From Paenibacillus montanisoli (GTDB lineage: Bacteria > Bacillota > Bacilli > Paenibacillales > Paenibacillaceae), in assembly GCF_003268025.1 (NCBI RefSeq), contig NZ_QLUW01000001.1, positions 1-64,000 on the forward strand: a stretch of DNA of 64,000 nt, in the 5' to 3' direction. The notes beneath the pieces are model-generated. The model worked only from the letters and a program-made list of their open reading frames with translations, had not been told where the DNA came from and did not search any database. Positions within the stretch are counted from its first letter, which is position 1. Every line of letters starts with the position of its first letter. The translations under genes were made by a program, and so were the position numbers. Of this stretch, positions 32,119 through 39,907 are shown piece by piece.

Positions 32119-33213
32119 ATGAAACCTGTTAAAGTCGGTATCATTGGCTGCGGCAACATCAGCCATGTGTATTTTACGAATTTGAAGAAATACCCGGAGG
32201 TCGAATTGGTCGCTGCGGCGGACCTGGATATTGCGCGGGCGCAGCAGCGCGCGGAAGAATTCAGCCTTGAGAAAGCCTATACGGTAGAGCAGCTGCTTGC
32301 CGATCCGGAAATCGAAATCGTCGTCAATCTGACGATTCCGAAGGCTCACGCTTCCGTATGCTTGCAGGCGCTTGAAGCGGGCAAGCATGTGTATGTGGAG
32401 AAGCCGCTTGCGGTTACGCGCGAAGAAGGCAAGCAGGTGTTGGCGCTGGCAGCCGAGAAGGGCCTGCGTGTTGCGAGTGCGCCCGAGACGTTCCTTGGCG
32501 GCGGCATCCAGACTTGCCGCAAGCTGATTGACGAGGGTGCGATCGGCATGCCGGTATCCGCTACGGGCTTCATGCTTTGCGGCGGTCATGAGAGCTGGCA
32601 TCCGGATCCTGAGTTTTATTATGAACTGGGCGGCGGCCCGATGTTCGACATGGGGCCATACTATTTGACCGCCTTCGTTACGCTGCTCGGCCCGATTCGC
32701 CGCGTGACAGGCTCCGCAAACATCACGCACGCGGAGCGGACGATTACGAGCGCGAAGAAGAACGGCAAGAAGATTCAAGTCGACACGCCGACGAACATTT
32801 CGACCGTGCTTGATTTCGAGAACGGTGCGATCGGCACGCTGCTGACGAGCTTCGATGTACCGGCCGGCACATCGCTGCCGAACATCGAGATTCACGGCAG
32901 CAAAGGCTCGCTGCTCGTGCCGGATCCGAACGGCTTTGGCGGCAAGGTCAAGCTGCGCCGCCACGGCGGCAATTGGGAAGAGATCGAGCTGACGCACGGC
33001 TTCACGGATAACAACCGCGGTATCGGCGTAGCCGACATGGCGCGCGCCATCCGCGAAGGCGGACAGCATCGCGCGAATGGCGAGATGGCCTATCACGTGC
33101 TTGAAGCGATGCATGGCGTTCACGACGCTTCGCGCGACGGGAAGCATTACATCATGGAGAGTACCTGCGAGCGCCCTGAGCCGATGCCGGTACTTGAAGC
33201 GCAGTCGCAATAA
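32119..33213 (+). CDS. Gfo/Idh/MocA family oxidoreductase (B)
   Basis: 364 residues. VGIIGCGNISHVYFTNLKKY dinucleotide-binding motif, YVEKPLAVTREEGK, and ETFLGGGIQTCRKLID with GGPMFDMGPYYLTA in the C-terminal domain. GGGAGG precedes ATG. Very similar along its whole length to the next gene at 33292, from which it is separated by a hairpin; the two arose by tandem duplication. Confidence 0.93.
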   Translation: MKPVKVGIIGCGNISHVYFTNLKKYPEVELVAAADLDIARAQQRAEEFSLEKAYTVEQLLADPEIEIVVNLTIPKAHASVCLQALEAGKHVYVEKPLAVTREEGKQVLALAAEKGLRVASAPETFLGGGIQTCRKLIDEGAIGMPVSATGFMLCGGHESWHPDPEFYYELGGGPMFDMGPYYLTAFVTLLGPIRRVTGSANITHAERTITSAKKNGKKIQVDTPTNISTVLDFENGAIGTLLTSFDVPAGTSLPNIEIHGSKGSLLVPDPNGFGGKVKLRRHGGNWEEIELTHGFTDNNRGIGVADMARAIREGGQHRANGEMAYHVLEAMHGVHDASRDGKHYIMESTCERPEPMPVLEAQSQ

Positions 33214-33237
33214 GTTTACTATAGGAAGAGGTTCTTT

Positions 33238-33261
33238 CAGCCTGCCCGCAAGGGCGGGCTG
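33238..33261 (+). terminator. Intercistronic hairpin between duplicated oxidoreductase genes
   Basis: CAGCCTGCCC / GGGCGGGCTG stem (one T-G pair) with a GCAA tetraloop, no T-tract. Probably an mRNA-stability or processing element. Confidence 0.6.
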
Positions 33262-33291
33262 ATCATTTACGTTGAAGGAGATTTCGTTCAT

Positions 33292-34395
33292 ATGAAAAAG
33301 GTAAAAGTCGGCATTATTGGCTGCGGGAACATCAGCCAAATTTATTTTACGAATTTGAAGAAGTATCCGGAGATCGATCTCGTCGCTGCGGCTGACATCG
33401 ATTTGGACCGCGCGAAGATGCGCGCCGAAGAATTCGGTCTTTCGAAAGCGTATACAGTTGAACAGCTGCTGGCGGATCCGGAAATCGAAATCGTCGTGAA
33501 TTTGACGATTCCGAAGGCGCATGCTCCGGTATGCTTGCAGGCGCTGGAAGCCGGCAAGCACGTCTATGTCGAGAAGCCGCTTGCGGTTACCCGTGAAGAC
33601 GGCAAGAAGGTACTCGAGCTGGCTGCGAAGAAAGGACTGCGCGTTGCGAGCGCGCCTGAAACGTTCCTTGGCGGCGGCATTCAAACATGCCGCAAGCTGA
33701 TCGATGACGGTGCGATCGGCACGCCGATCTCCGCGACCGGCTTCATGCTGGGCGAAGGGCCAGAAGGCTGGCATCCGGATCCGGAATTTTTCTATGAAGC
33801 AGGCGGCGGCCCAATGTTCGATATGGGCCCGTACTATTTGACCGCTTATATCGCGCTGCTCGGTCCATTCCGCCGCGTGACGGGCTCCGCCGTCATTTCC
33901 CATCCGGAGCGTACGATTACGAGCGAGAAGAAGAACGGCAAAGTCATTAAAGTCGAGACGCCTACCCACATTGCAGGCGTTATCGACTTCCAAAGCGGCG
34001 CTGTCGGCACGCTGATTACAAGCTTCGATACGAAGGCGGGTACTTCGCTGCCGAATATCGAAATTCACGGCACCGCAGGCTCTCTGCTCGTACCGGATCC
34101 GAATACGTTCGGCGGCACGATCAAGCTGCGCCGTTACGGCCAAGAAGAGTGGGAGGAAGTGCCGTTCACGCACGGCAACACGGACAATAACCGCGGCATC
34201 GGCGTAGCCGACATGGCGTGCGCTATCGTGGAAGGCCGTCAGCACCGCGCAAATGGCGCGATGGCTTATCACGTGCTTGAAGCGATGCACGGCTTCCATG
34301 ATGCTTCCCGCGAAGGCAAGCACTACGTGATGGAAAGCACCTGCGAGCGTCCGGAGCCATTGCCGGCGTTGGAAAATTCCGAAGCGGGCGTGTAA
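33292..34395 (+). CDS. Gfo/Idh/MocA family oxidoreductase (C)
   Basis: 367 residues, paralogue of B with the same motifs (VGIIGCGNISQIYFTNLKKY, YVEKPLAVTRE, GGPMFDMGPYYLTA) and the same C-terminus (HYVMESTCERPEPLP). Substitutions are scattered rather than clustered. The pair may act on two substrates or form a heteromer. Ends at a strong terminator. Confidence 0.93.
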   Translation: MKKVKVGIIGCGNISQIYFTNLKKYPEIDLVAAADIDLDRAKMRAEEFGLSKAYTVEQLLADPEIEIVVNLTIPKAHAPVCLQALEAGKHVYVEKPLAVTREDGKKVLELAAKKGLRVASAPETFLGGGIQTCRKLIDDGAIGTPISATGFMLGEGPEGWHPDPEFFYEAGGGPMFDMGPYYLTAYIALLGPFRRVTGSAVISHPERTITSEKKNGKVIKVETPTHIAGVIDFQSGAVGTLITSFDTKAGTSLPNIEIHGTAGSLLVPDPNTFGGTIKLRRYGQEEWEEVPFTHGNTDNNRGIGVADMACAIVEGRQHRANGAMAYHVLEAMHGFHDASREGKHYVMESTCERPEPLPALENSEAGV

Positions 34396-34400
34396 AAGAA

Positions 34401-34438
34401 AAAGACATTCGAACCAAGCGGTTCGGATGTCTTTTTTT
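34401..34438 (+). terminator. Terminator of the oxidoreductase operon
   Basis: AAAGACATTCGAACC / GGTTCGGATGTCTTT stem with AAGC loop followed by a T-run. Confidence 0.93.
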
Positions 34439-34461
34439 AAATCGACGAGTAAGGCGAAGGT

Positions 34462-34701
34462 TTAGCTTGGGCTCGGCGGAGCGCTTTCTGATCCACCGTT
34501 CAGCCCATTATGCAGAGTTTGTACCATGCGGCTTTGATCGCTGGCATCACTGTGTTGCCAGATCATCTCGAAGAGAACCCCGAGACCGGGGAGCGTTTTC
34601 TCATCATTCCCGATGGAGCCTTCGATGACGTCTGTTAATTCCTCACCCGATAAATTGTGTACTCGTTGAACGATCGCTTGGCGCAAATCAAGATTATGCA
34701 A
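34462..34701 (-). CDS. sspI: Small acid-soluble spore protein SspI
   Basis: 79 residues. NLDLRQAIVQRVHNLSGEEL, then a central LPGLGVLFEMIWQHSD core, matches SspI, a minor SASP made in the forespore. Start codon is TTG (34701), with GGAGGG 7 bases upstream. A sigma-G-like promoter lies 33 bases further up. Its presence shows the organism forms endospores. In Bacillus sspI is also next to the methyltransferase gene ysgA, as here. Confidence 0.93.
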   Translation of the reverse strand: MHNLDLRQAIVQRVHNLSGEELTDVIEGSIGNDEKTLPGLGVLFEMIWQHSDASDQSRMVQTLHNGLNGGSESAPPSPS

Positions 34702-34734
34702 TCTGGTCCCTCCATCCTTGCAGAGTCGCTCGAT

Positions 34735-34764
34735 TAATATCTCCTTAGAAGCCTGTTTTCATGC
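34735..34764 (-). promoter_or_regulatory. Sigma-G-like promoter of sspI
   Basis: On the minus strand GCATG, 18 bases, GATATTA matches the sigma-G consensus GNATR-N18-CATNHTA except for one base. Confidence 0.65.
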
Positions 34765-34786
34765 TGAGGTTATTGAGTCTTCGCCA

Positions 34787-34816
34787 TTCGGATGTAGAAG
34801 AAAATTATGTTATAAT
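34787..34816 (+). promoter_or_regulatory. Extended -10 promoter of ktrA
   Basis: TGTTATAAT (34808-34816), an extended -10, with TTCGGA 18 bases upstream (34787-34792). Confidence 0.55.
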
Positions 34817-34858
34817 AAGCTCGATTCACGCCAACCATGGTCAGAGGGGATGATCGCC

Positions 34859-35518
34859 TTGCCTAATAAGCAATACGCCGTCATTGGTATGGGACGGTTC
34901 GGTTTGAGCGTCGCCCGGTCGCTGTCAAAGCTCGGCTTCGATGTGCTTGCGATCGATGCGAGCGAGCAGAGAATCCAAGACGTGGCTGATTATGTCACGC
35001 ATGCGGTCGCTGTTGATTCGACGGACGAGGAAGCGCTGCGCTCGCTGGGGCTGCGGAACTTCGATGTCGTCGTCGTCGCGATCGGGGAGGACATTCAGGC
35101 AAGCATTTTGACCACACTGATCTTGAAGGAGCTCGGCGTGCCGCAGCTGATAGTAAAAGCGCAAAATGAGCTGCACGGGAAGGTGCTGAGCAAGATCGGC
35201 GCAGACAAAGTCGTCTTCCCGGAGCGGGATATGGGGATACGGGTCGCGCATCACTTGATTTCGCCGAACATCTTGGAATACATAGAGCTATCCAACGATT
35301 ACAGCATTGTCGAGCTGAAAGCGCCGGCGTTTGCCGTAGGCAAAAACTTAAGGCAACTGGATGTCCGAGCGAAATATAAATGCAATGTGCTCGCGATCAA
35401 AATGGACGGCGAGCTGAACATTTCTCCGAATGCGGAGGATATCATCAAGGAAAACGACGTGCTTGTTATCGTAGGCAAGAATGAACATATAGCCGATTTA
35501 GAGCTTGATTACGCATAA
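34859..35518 (+). CDS. ktrA: KtrA/TrkA-type potassium uptake regulatory subunit
   Basis: 219 residues. RCK-N domain with YAVIGMGRFGLSVARSL Rossmann motif and acidic VLAIDASEQRIQD strand end, then RCK-C (about 135-219). Cytoplasmic ring that gates a Ktr K+ channel with nucleotides. TTG 34859 chosen: AGAGGGG is 9 bases ahead, and the resulting 219 residues fit the family; ATG 34850 abuts that site. The membrane subunit KtrB is not in the window. Confidence 0.9.
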   Translation: MPNKQYAVIGMGRFGLSVARSLSKLGFDVLAIDASEQRIQDVADYVTHAVAVDSTDEEALRSLGLRNFDVVVVAIGEDIQASILTTLILKELGVPQLIVKAQNELHGKVLSKIGADKVVFPERDMGIRVAHHLISPNILEYIELSNDYSIVELKAPAFAVGKNLRQLDVRAKYKCNVLAIKMDGELNISPNAEDIIKENDVLVIVGKNEHIADLELDYA

Positions 35519-35538
35519 GGGTGATTACGGGAGCGTAC

Positions 35539-36342
35539 ATGAATACGAAACGAATGATGAGCATCACTTCGGTGCAAAATGAAAAAGTAAAAGCAATGGC
35601 GGCTCTGCAGGAAAAGAAGCATAGAGACCGTTCGGGCCGTTTTATCATGGAGGGCGTGCATCTAGTTCAGGAAGCGCTTCAAGCCGGCGCCGACGTCGAG
35701 ACGATCGTCATCGATATGGAGCGCGGCGTGCCTGCTGAACTTCGGACACTGCTCAGCAATGCCGATTGCGAGCTGATCGAGGCGACACCTGCGATCATGG
35801 CCAAGTGTACCGGCACGGACTCGCCTCCGCCGGTATTCGGTGTCGTTGCGAAGCCGTACGCGGATCGTTCCACGCTGTTCAAGTCGGATTCGCTCGTCGT
35901 CGTGCTGGACGGCCTGCGCGACCCCGGCAATGTGGGCACAATCATTCGCAGCGCGGATGCCGTTGGCGCGCATGCCGTCGTGCTCGGAAAAGGCAGCGTC
36001 GATCTCTATAATCCGAAGACGGTGCGCTCTACAATGGGCTCGTTGTTCCATCTGCCGGTGATCGAGGCGGATTTGAGTGAGCTGCTGCCAGAGGCGAAGC
36101 GGCATGGCATCAAGCTGGTCGGGACGAGCCTACAGGCATCCGCCACCTGCTACGGGTTCGATTGGAAGGTCCCAACGTGGCTGCTTATGGGCAGTGAATC
36201 GCAGGGACTCTCGGCAGAAGTGCTGGCGCAGGTCGATGCGAACGTTATTATTCCCATGCACGGGCATTCCGAGTCGTTGAACGTGGCGATGGCGAGCACG
36301 ATTTTGTTGTATGAGGCGCTAAGGCAGCGGAGTTATGCGTAA
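35539..36342 (+). CDS. ysgA: TrmH/SpoU-family RNA 2'-O-methyltransferase
   Basis: 267 residues. N-terminal RNA-binding domain (KVKAMAALQEKKHRDRSGRF...EGVHLVQEAL) and SpoU methylase knot: motif 1 LDGLRDPGNVGTIIRSADA, motif 2 LLMGSESQGLS, motif 3 IIPMHGHSESLNVAMAS. Resembles B. subtilis YsgA, an rRNA or tRNA ribose methylase. ATG 35539 follows GGGAG by 6 bases. Twenty bases after ktrA, so probably co-transcribed. Confidence 0.9.
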   Translation: MNTKRMMSITSVQNEKVKAMAALQEKKHRDRSGRFIMEGVHLVQEALQAGADVETIVIDMERGVPAELRTLLSNADCELIEATPAIMAKCTGTDSPPPVFGVVAKPYADRSTLFKSDSLVVVLDGLRDPGNVGTIIRSADAVGAHAVVLGKGSVDLYNPKTVRSTMGSLFHLPVIEADLSELLPEAKRHGIKLVGTSLQASATCYGFDWKVPTWLLMGSESQGLSAEVLAQVDANVIIPMHGHSESLNVAMASTILLYEALRQRSYA

Positions 36343-36424
36343 CATAAAAAGTCCTAATGTGGTTGTGAGTTATAATTCAGTTTGGAACTGAATTGAAATT
36401 TAATTTTGACACAGCTTGGTCAGT

Positions 36425-36467
36425 CCTGATCATCAAGAATCCTTGATAAATCAGGGCTTTTTTATTT
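36425..36467 (+). terminator. Terminator after ysgA
   Basis: CCTGAT...ATCAGG with inner ATCAAG/CTTGAT, then CTTTTTTATTT. Confidence 0.85.
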
Positions 36468-36540
36468 AGAAATTTAGCGAATAGAGGCGGAGCGAAAACA
36501 TACAGGTTACAGCTATAAAATTGAGGGAGAGAATATCATT

Positions 36541-37347
36541 ATGCTAACTGCGAAGCAGAGATTTCTGATGGATACGTATGGTTATGTCGTTATTCCAGAT
36601 GTGGTTGAGGCGGATTTGATTGAACGGACGCGCCTAGCGATGGATCGCATGGATGCAGAGCTGCCGACGGCGGAGCATTCGGAAAATTACCCGGACGGCA
36701 AGCCTCGTAAACTCACCGGTACGCCTTACTTTTCCAAATTCGGTCCCTGCATCGAGTATGATCCGGTGTTTCTGGAAATGGCCATGCATCCGAAGGTACT
36801 GGCTTATGCGGAAGAGATCGTAGGGGGGCGAGTTCGTTATGAGGAGCAGGAATGCTCGATTAACAGACGGAATCCCAATGAGCACCAAACCGATATCCAG
36901 AGTTATGGCTGGCATCGGGGAATTAGTCCGGATTTTAGTAGATATGCAGTGGAAGGCCGCAGTCACTATTTGTGGATCAAAGCGATCGTATTTCTGACCG
37001 ATATTGGTCCTGATGATGGCGGTACGAGCGTTATTCCTGGTACTCATCGTGCTGCGACTGACCGAGAGTTTATTTCCCAGCTTGAGCCATGGATGGTGCA
37101 TCAGGTGCAGGGGAAGGCGGGGAGTGTGCTCTTGTTCACCGAATCGCTCATTCATTCGGTCACGCCGATTCGTTCGGACAACATCAGATATATTATGATT
37201 ACAGGCTATGTTCCGCCGTTCATGCGTGAGTATGATCCTCCGTCAAATCCAAGTGAGGCGTTTTTGGCGCACTTGAACGAGAGTGAACGGACGTTTTTGA
37301 CCGGCGACCAGTCCCGGAGAGCGCGGTATGATTTTGGCAGGATGTAG
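36541..37347 (+). CDS. Phytanoyl-CoA dioxygenase family protein with HxG motif
   Basis: 268 residues of the PhyH Fe(II)/2-oxoglutarate family. Jelly-roll segments: WIKAIVFLTDIGPDDGGTSVIPGTHRA, distal His in SLIHSVTPIRSDN with the 2-oxoglutarate-binding Arg region. The proximal metal motif reads GWHRGISP, i.e. HxG where hydroxylases have HxD/E. A missing carboxylate is the hallmark of Fe/2OG halogenases such as WelO5 and SyrB2. Alternatively it is an inactive or differently ligated member. AGGGAGAG precedes ATG. Monocistronic, ending near a long inverted repeat. Confidence 0.82.
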   Translation: MLTAKQRFLMDTYGYVVIPDVVEADLIERTRLAMDRMDAELPTAEHSENYPDGKPRKLTGTPYFSKFGPCIEYDPVFLEMAMHPKVLAYAEEIVGGRVRYEEQECSINRRNPNEHQTDIQSYGWHRGISPDFSRYAVEGRSHYLWIKAIVFLTDIGPDDGGTSVIPGTHRAATDREFISQLEPWMVHQVQGKAGSVLLFTESLIHSVTPIRSDNIRYIMITGYVPPFMREYDPPSNPSEAFLAHLNESERTFLTGDQSRRARYDFGRM

Positions 37348-37425
37348 GCTCATATGGTTGTGAGGAGTTGGACTCCTTGGGTGTCTCAAAACATAGTATC
37401 GAAAATTTGAGACAACTTATAACAA

Positions 37426-37467
37426 TGATAAACTCCCCTTAAATCAAGGATTTTGGGGAGTTTATCA
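37426..37467. terminator. Strong inverted repeat between convergent genes
   Basis: TGATAAACTCCCC / GGGGAGTTTATCA, 13 perfect pairs, 16-base loop. No classical T-tract outside the stem, but A/T-rich stem ends make bidirectional termination plausible. A second repeat, TGTCTCAAA / TTTGAGACA (37382-37414), lies just upstream. Confidence 0.6.
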
Positions 37468-37538
37468 TCTGGAATCACGATTATTATAAGTATATAGAGA
37501 GTTAGATCTCAAGCTGGCAAGACCATTTTGATTGATCG

Positions 37539-38309
37539 TCACCGGTTTTGGCGTATGAACTTTTCGATCCATTCAATTAATGAAATCGGAGACTTCGTCG
37601 GAATCCGGTGATCGACATTCTTCATGTAAACTAACTCACTCCTCGGCAAACGCTCATGCAGCAAATTGGCATAAGGATGAAAGTGCTTGTCCTTCTCTCC
37701 GTAAATAAGCAGCATTGGATGATGGATTTCCTGGAGTCGCGATGTACAGTTATAGTTTAAGCAATAGCGGTAATACTGTTCAGCATTTCTGGCATTTCCT
37801 TTTCTCGCATCGTTAAAAAGCTTGAAAAACAAAGACATATTTTTAGTCTGCGTCCATGCATCGGTTAACGCTATCGTGCCGATTGCTCCGATATTGGAGA
37901 GAAAAGCGCCTAGTGATATTCGTTTTCTTAGACGCTTGTCGTTCACTTCGGACATACCGCCAATGACGATTCCGCCACATGCCCGATCGGGATGAGTCAA
38001 GAGAAACTCAAGTACGACCGAACCCCCGGTGGAATATCCGCATAAAAATATTTTTTCGATGTTTAACCGGTCTATCAACTGTTTGATATCCTCGACGATT
38101 AATGGGTAAGTAACCGTTTGCTCGGAAGGTTGGCTTTTTCCGTGTCCTCTGATATCAAATGCAATGGTTCGGAAATGAGGAGATAGACCTTGGATTTGAT
38201 AGATGAAGTTAAGGCTTGTAAGTACCGGCGGGTGAATGAAGAGAATAGCGGTTCCTTCTCCGCGATCGATATAATGCATCGAATATCCATTTATGTTAAC
38301 GGTAGTCAT
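37539..38309 (-). CDS. Alpha/beta-fold hydrolase
   Basis: 256 residues. Oxyanion start IDRGEGTAILFIHPP, nucleophile elbow GYSTGGS, acid in IYGEKDKHF and catalytic His in VDHRIPTKSP. A cap region of helices between about 130 and 190. Soluble esterase or lyase type, substrate unknown. ATG 38309 follows GGAG by 8 bases; GTG 38318 overlaps that site. Confidence 0.88.
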   Translation of the reverse strand: MTTVNINGYSMHYIDRGEGTAILFIHPPVLTSLNFIYQIQGLSPHFRTIAFDIRGHGKSQPSEQTVTYPLIVEDIKQLIDRLNIEKIFLCGYSTGGSVVLEFLLTHPDRACGGIVIGGMSEVNDKRLRKRISLGAFLSNIGAIGTIALTDAWTQTKNMSLFFKLFNDARKGNARNAEQYYRYCLNYNCTSRLQEIHHPMLLIYGEKDKHFHPYANLLHERLPRSELVYMKNVDHRIPTKSPISLIEWIEKFIRQNR

Positions 38310-38546
38310 ATTTCTCACTCCATTTAAGAATCCCTGTAGATGGATTATTTTGTATTTTATAAGCGCCTAAGTACAATTATTATGTCAATGACAGATAACC
38401 CATATTCGCTTACCATCCCACTGTACAGTTCAAATCGGGACAGGCCGCGGCGAGCAAGAAAGCTGGAGCATTTTTGTCATACATTCGCCTATTGAAACAT
38501 AACTATTAAACAATTGATAGTTTCGTAGTTTTAGGAGGCGGTTAAA

Positions 38547-39137
38547 GTGGCCATGGAACCTGTTTTTACTGTGGAAGAAGTCGCGATTATGTTAAATAAG
38601 GATAAGCGCATCATTTACCAGTGGTTAGCAACAGGCACACTGCAAGGGCGGCGCAAAAGCAAAGGAAGAAAAAGCAGATGGGAGATCCCGGCATCCACGG
38701 TAAAATCGTTCATTCCCGGCAAGTTAAGTGAAATCGATAAAGCCGTTTTGGACATTTCGGCTAAAATTCTTGAGTTGAAAGAGCGACCGATAAGCGAATC
38801 CGGCAGAGTTCTTCTTGATGAATTGTTAATGCATTTCCTCAGTCTCCAAAACGAAAACTACTCGAATGCAACAGAAGAAGAGGAACAGAAAAAGAATCGG
38901 TGCCATAGGATCGGCATCACGACAAGTGATTGTATCGGGTGGGATAAGCTGGCCCTGCATCAATTGATAAGCATGAATCAGCATAGGTTAGTAAGTGACG
39001 CGGCGTTAAGCGAGATCTTAATTTCAAACGAGTGGGTAGCTGCTTATGAATACCTGACTAACGAGATCGTATTTGTGAGAGATGCGGAATTGAAAGCTGA
39101 CAGGGACGAAGAATACGCACACCGTATGGAAGGGTAA
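38547..39137 (+). CDS. Helix-turn-helix (excisionase/MerR-like) domain protein
   Basis: 196 residues. Residues 6-55 form a winged-helix DNA-binding domain of the excisionase type (FTVEEVAIMLNKDKRIIYQW...GRKSRWEIPASTV). The remainder is helical and charged, with no recognised domain and no signs of an integrase nearby. GTG start with GGAGGCGG 5 bases ahead; internal ATG at 38553 possible. A hairpin at 39185 follows the gene. Lower GC than most of the window. Confidence 0.7.
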   Translation: MAMEPVFTVEEVAIMLNKDKRIIYQWLATGTLQGRRKSKGRKSRWEIPASTVKSFIPGKLSEIDKAVLDISAKILELKERPISESGRVLLDELLMHFLSLQNENYSNATEEEEQKKNRCHRIGITTSDCIGWDKLALHQLISMNQHRLVSDAALSEILISNEWVAAYEYLTNEIVFVRDAELKADRDEEYAHRMEG

Positions 39138-39184
39138 TTGCAAATCGAACGCGAAGTTAATGCGGCAGTTTCGAAATAGATGTA

Positions 39185-39217
39185 AAAGGCGGCAGAACAC
39201 GAGGCTCTGCCGCCTTT
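39185..39217 (+). terminator. Hairpin downstream of the helix-turn-helix gene
   Basis: AAAGGCGGCAGA / TCTGCCGCCTTT, 12 perfect pairs, extended by GTAA/TTAC, followed by a short T-rich stretch. Likely terminator. Confidence 0.7.
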
Positions 39218-39321
39218 ACGTTTGAAACGAACAATCATTACTTGACGAATGGCAGGAGGAACACCACGAGACGGCAGCGAAATGATACGGCAATCTCGAA
39301 TAATCAAGGAGGAGCAGAAAT

Positions 39322-39855
39322 ATGAGCCATACTGAAAAATCATTTATATTCGAGGTAAAACCTGCAGAAGCCTCGCAAATCGATTTGGTGCATCGCATCT
39401 TCTCGCCAGAAGACTTTTCCCTCCCCCAACATCGAAGGTACCAGGTCCAAAGCAATGGTGAAGGGGTATATTTGATTGCTTGGGATCATGAAACGCCAAT
39501 CGGCGGTTTCCTCGTACGATGGAGCGGACCTCAGGATGAAGCGGTATCCTCTCGGATTGACGTATCCGGAAGAGCCTATCTTGAAGGCGGGTTGACACTT
39601 GACGAATATCGGCGCAAAGGGGTCGCGACAGCAATTATACGCGAAGCGGAGCGGCTCGCAAAATTGCATGGTTGTACCCATATCGGCATGGAGGTAGGCA
39701 GCAGCGATAACCCGGATGCGAAACGACTTTACGAGAAACTCGGATACATCGATTGGGGGTGTGGCGATTTTACGATTAGCTGGGAGTCCAAAGATGCGGG
39801 CGGGAATTCAAGAATTGACTCTGAGGTTGTTACCTTCCTGCAAAAACCTCTCTAA
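39322..39855 (+). CDS. GNAT-family N-acetyltransferase
   Basis: 177 residues. Acetyl-CoA-binding motif A in LTLDEYRRKGVATAIIREAE (R/Q-x-x-G-x-G/A form) followed by GMEVGSSDNPDAKRLYEKLGY, the typical GNAT end. Acceptor unknown. AAGGAGGAG precedes ATG. Followed by a terminator shared with the convergent dioxygenase. Confidence 0.9.
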   Translation: MSHTEKSFIFEVKPAEASQIDLVHRIFSPEDFSLPQHRRYQVQSNGEGVYLIAWDHETPIGGFLVRWSGPQDEAVSSRIDVSGRAYLEGGLTLDEYRRKGVATAIIREAERLAKLHGCTHIGMEVGSSDNPDAKRLYEKLGYIDWGCGDFTISWESKDAGGNSRIDSEVVTFLQKPL

Positions 39856-39868
39856 TTTCAAACAAACG

Positions 39869-39896
39869 AGCCCGCCATCAATGGCGGGCTCTTTTT
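39869..39896. terminator. Terminator between GNAT and dioxygenase genes
   Basis: AGCCCGCCAT / ATGGCGGGCT perfect stem with CA loop, then CTTTTTATT on the plus strand. Confidence 0.92.
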
Positions 39897-39907
39897 ATTG
39901 CAGGCAC

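Noticed and set aside
32089..34323. A 744-residue open frame on the minus strand across two oxidoreductase genes
   Set aside because: It is the mirror of two clear Gfo/Idh/MocA genes; GC-rich codon bias keeps the antisense frame open. The protein is Arg/His/Ala-rich with no family resemblance and no ribosome site.
38547..39137. Mobile element excisionase
   Set aside because: The N-terminal fold fits, but there is no integrase, no attachment-site duplication and a long unrelated C-terminal part, so a mobile-element role is not supported.
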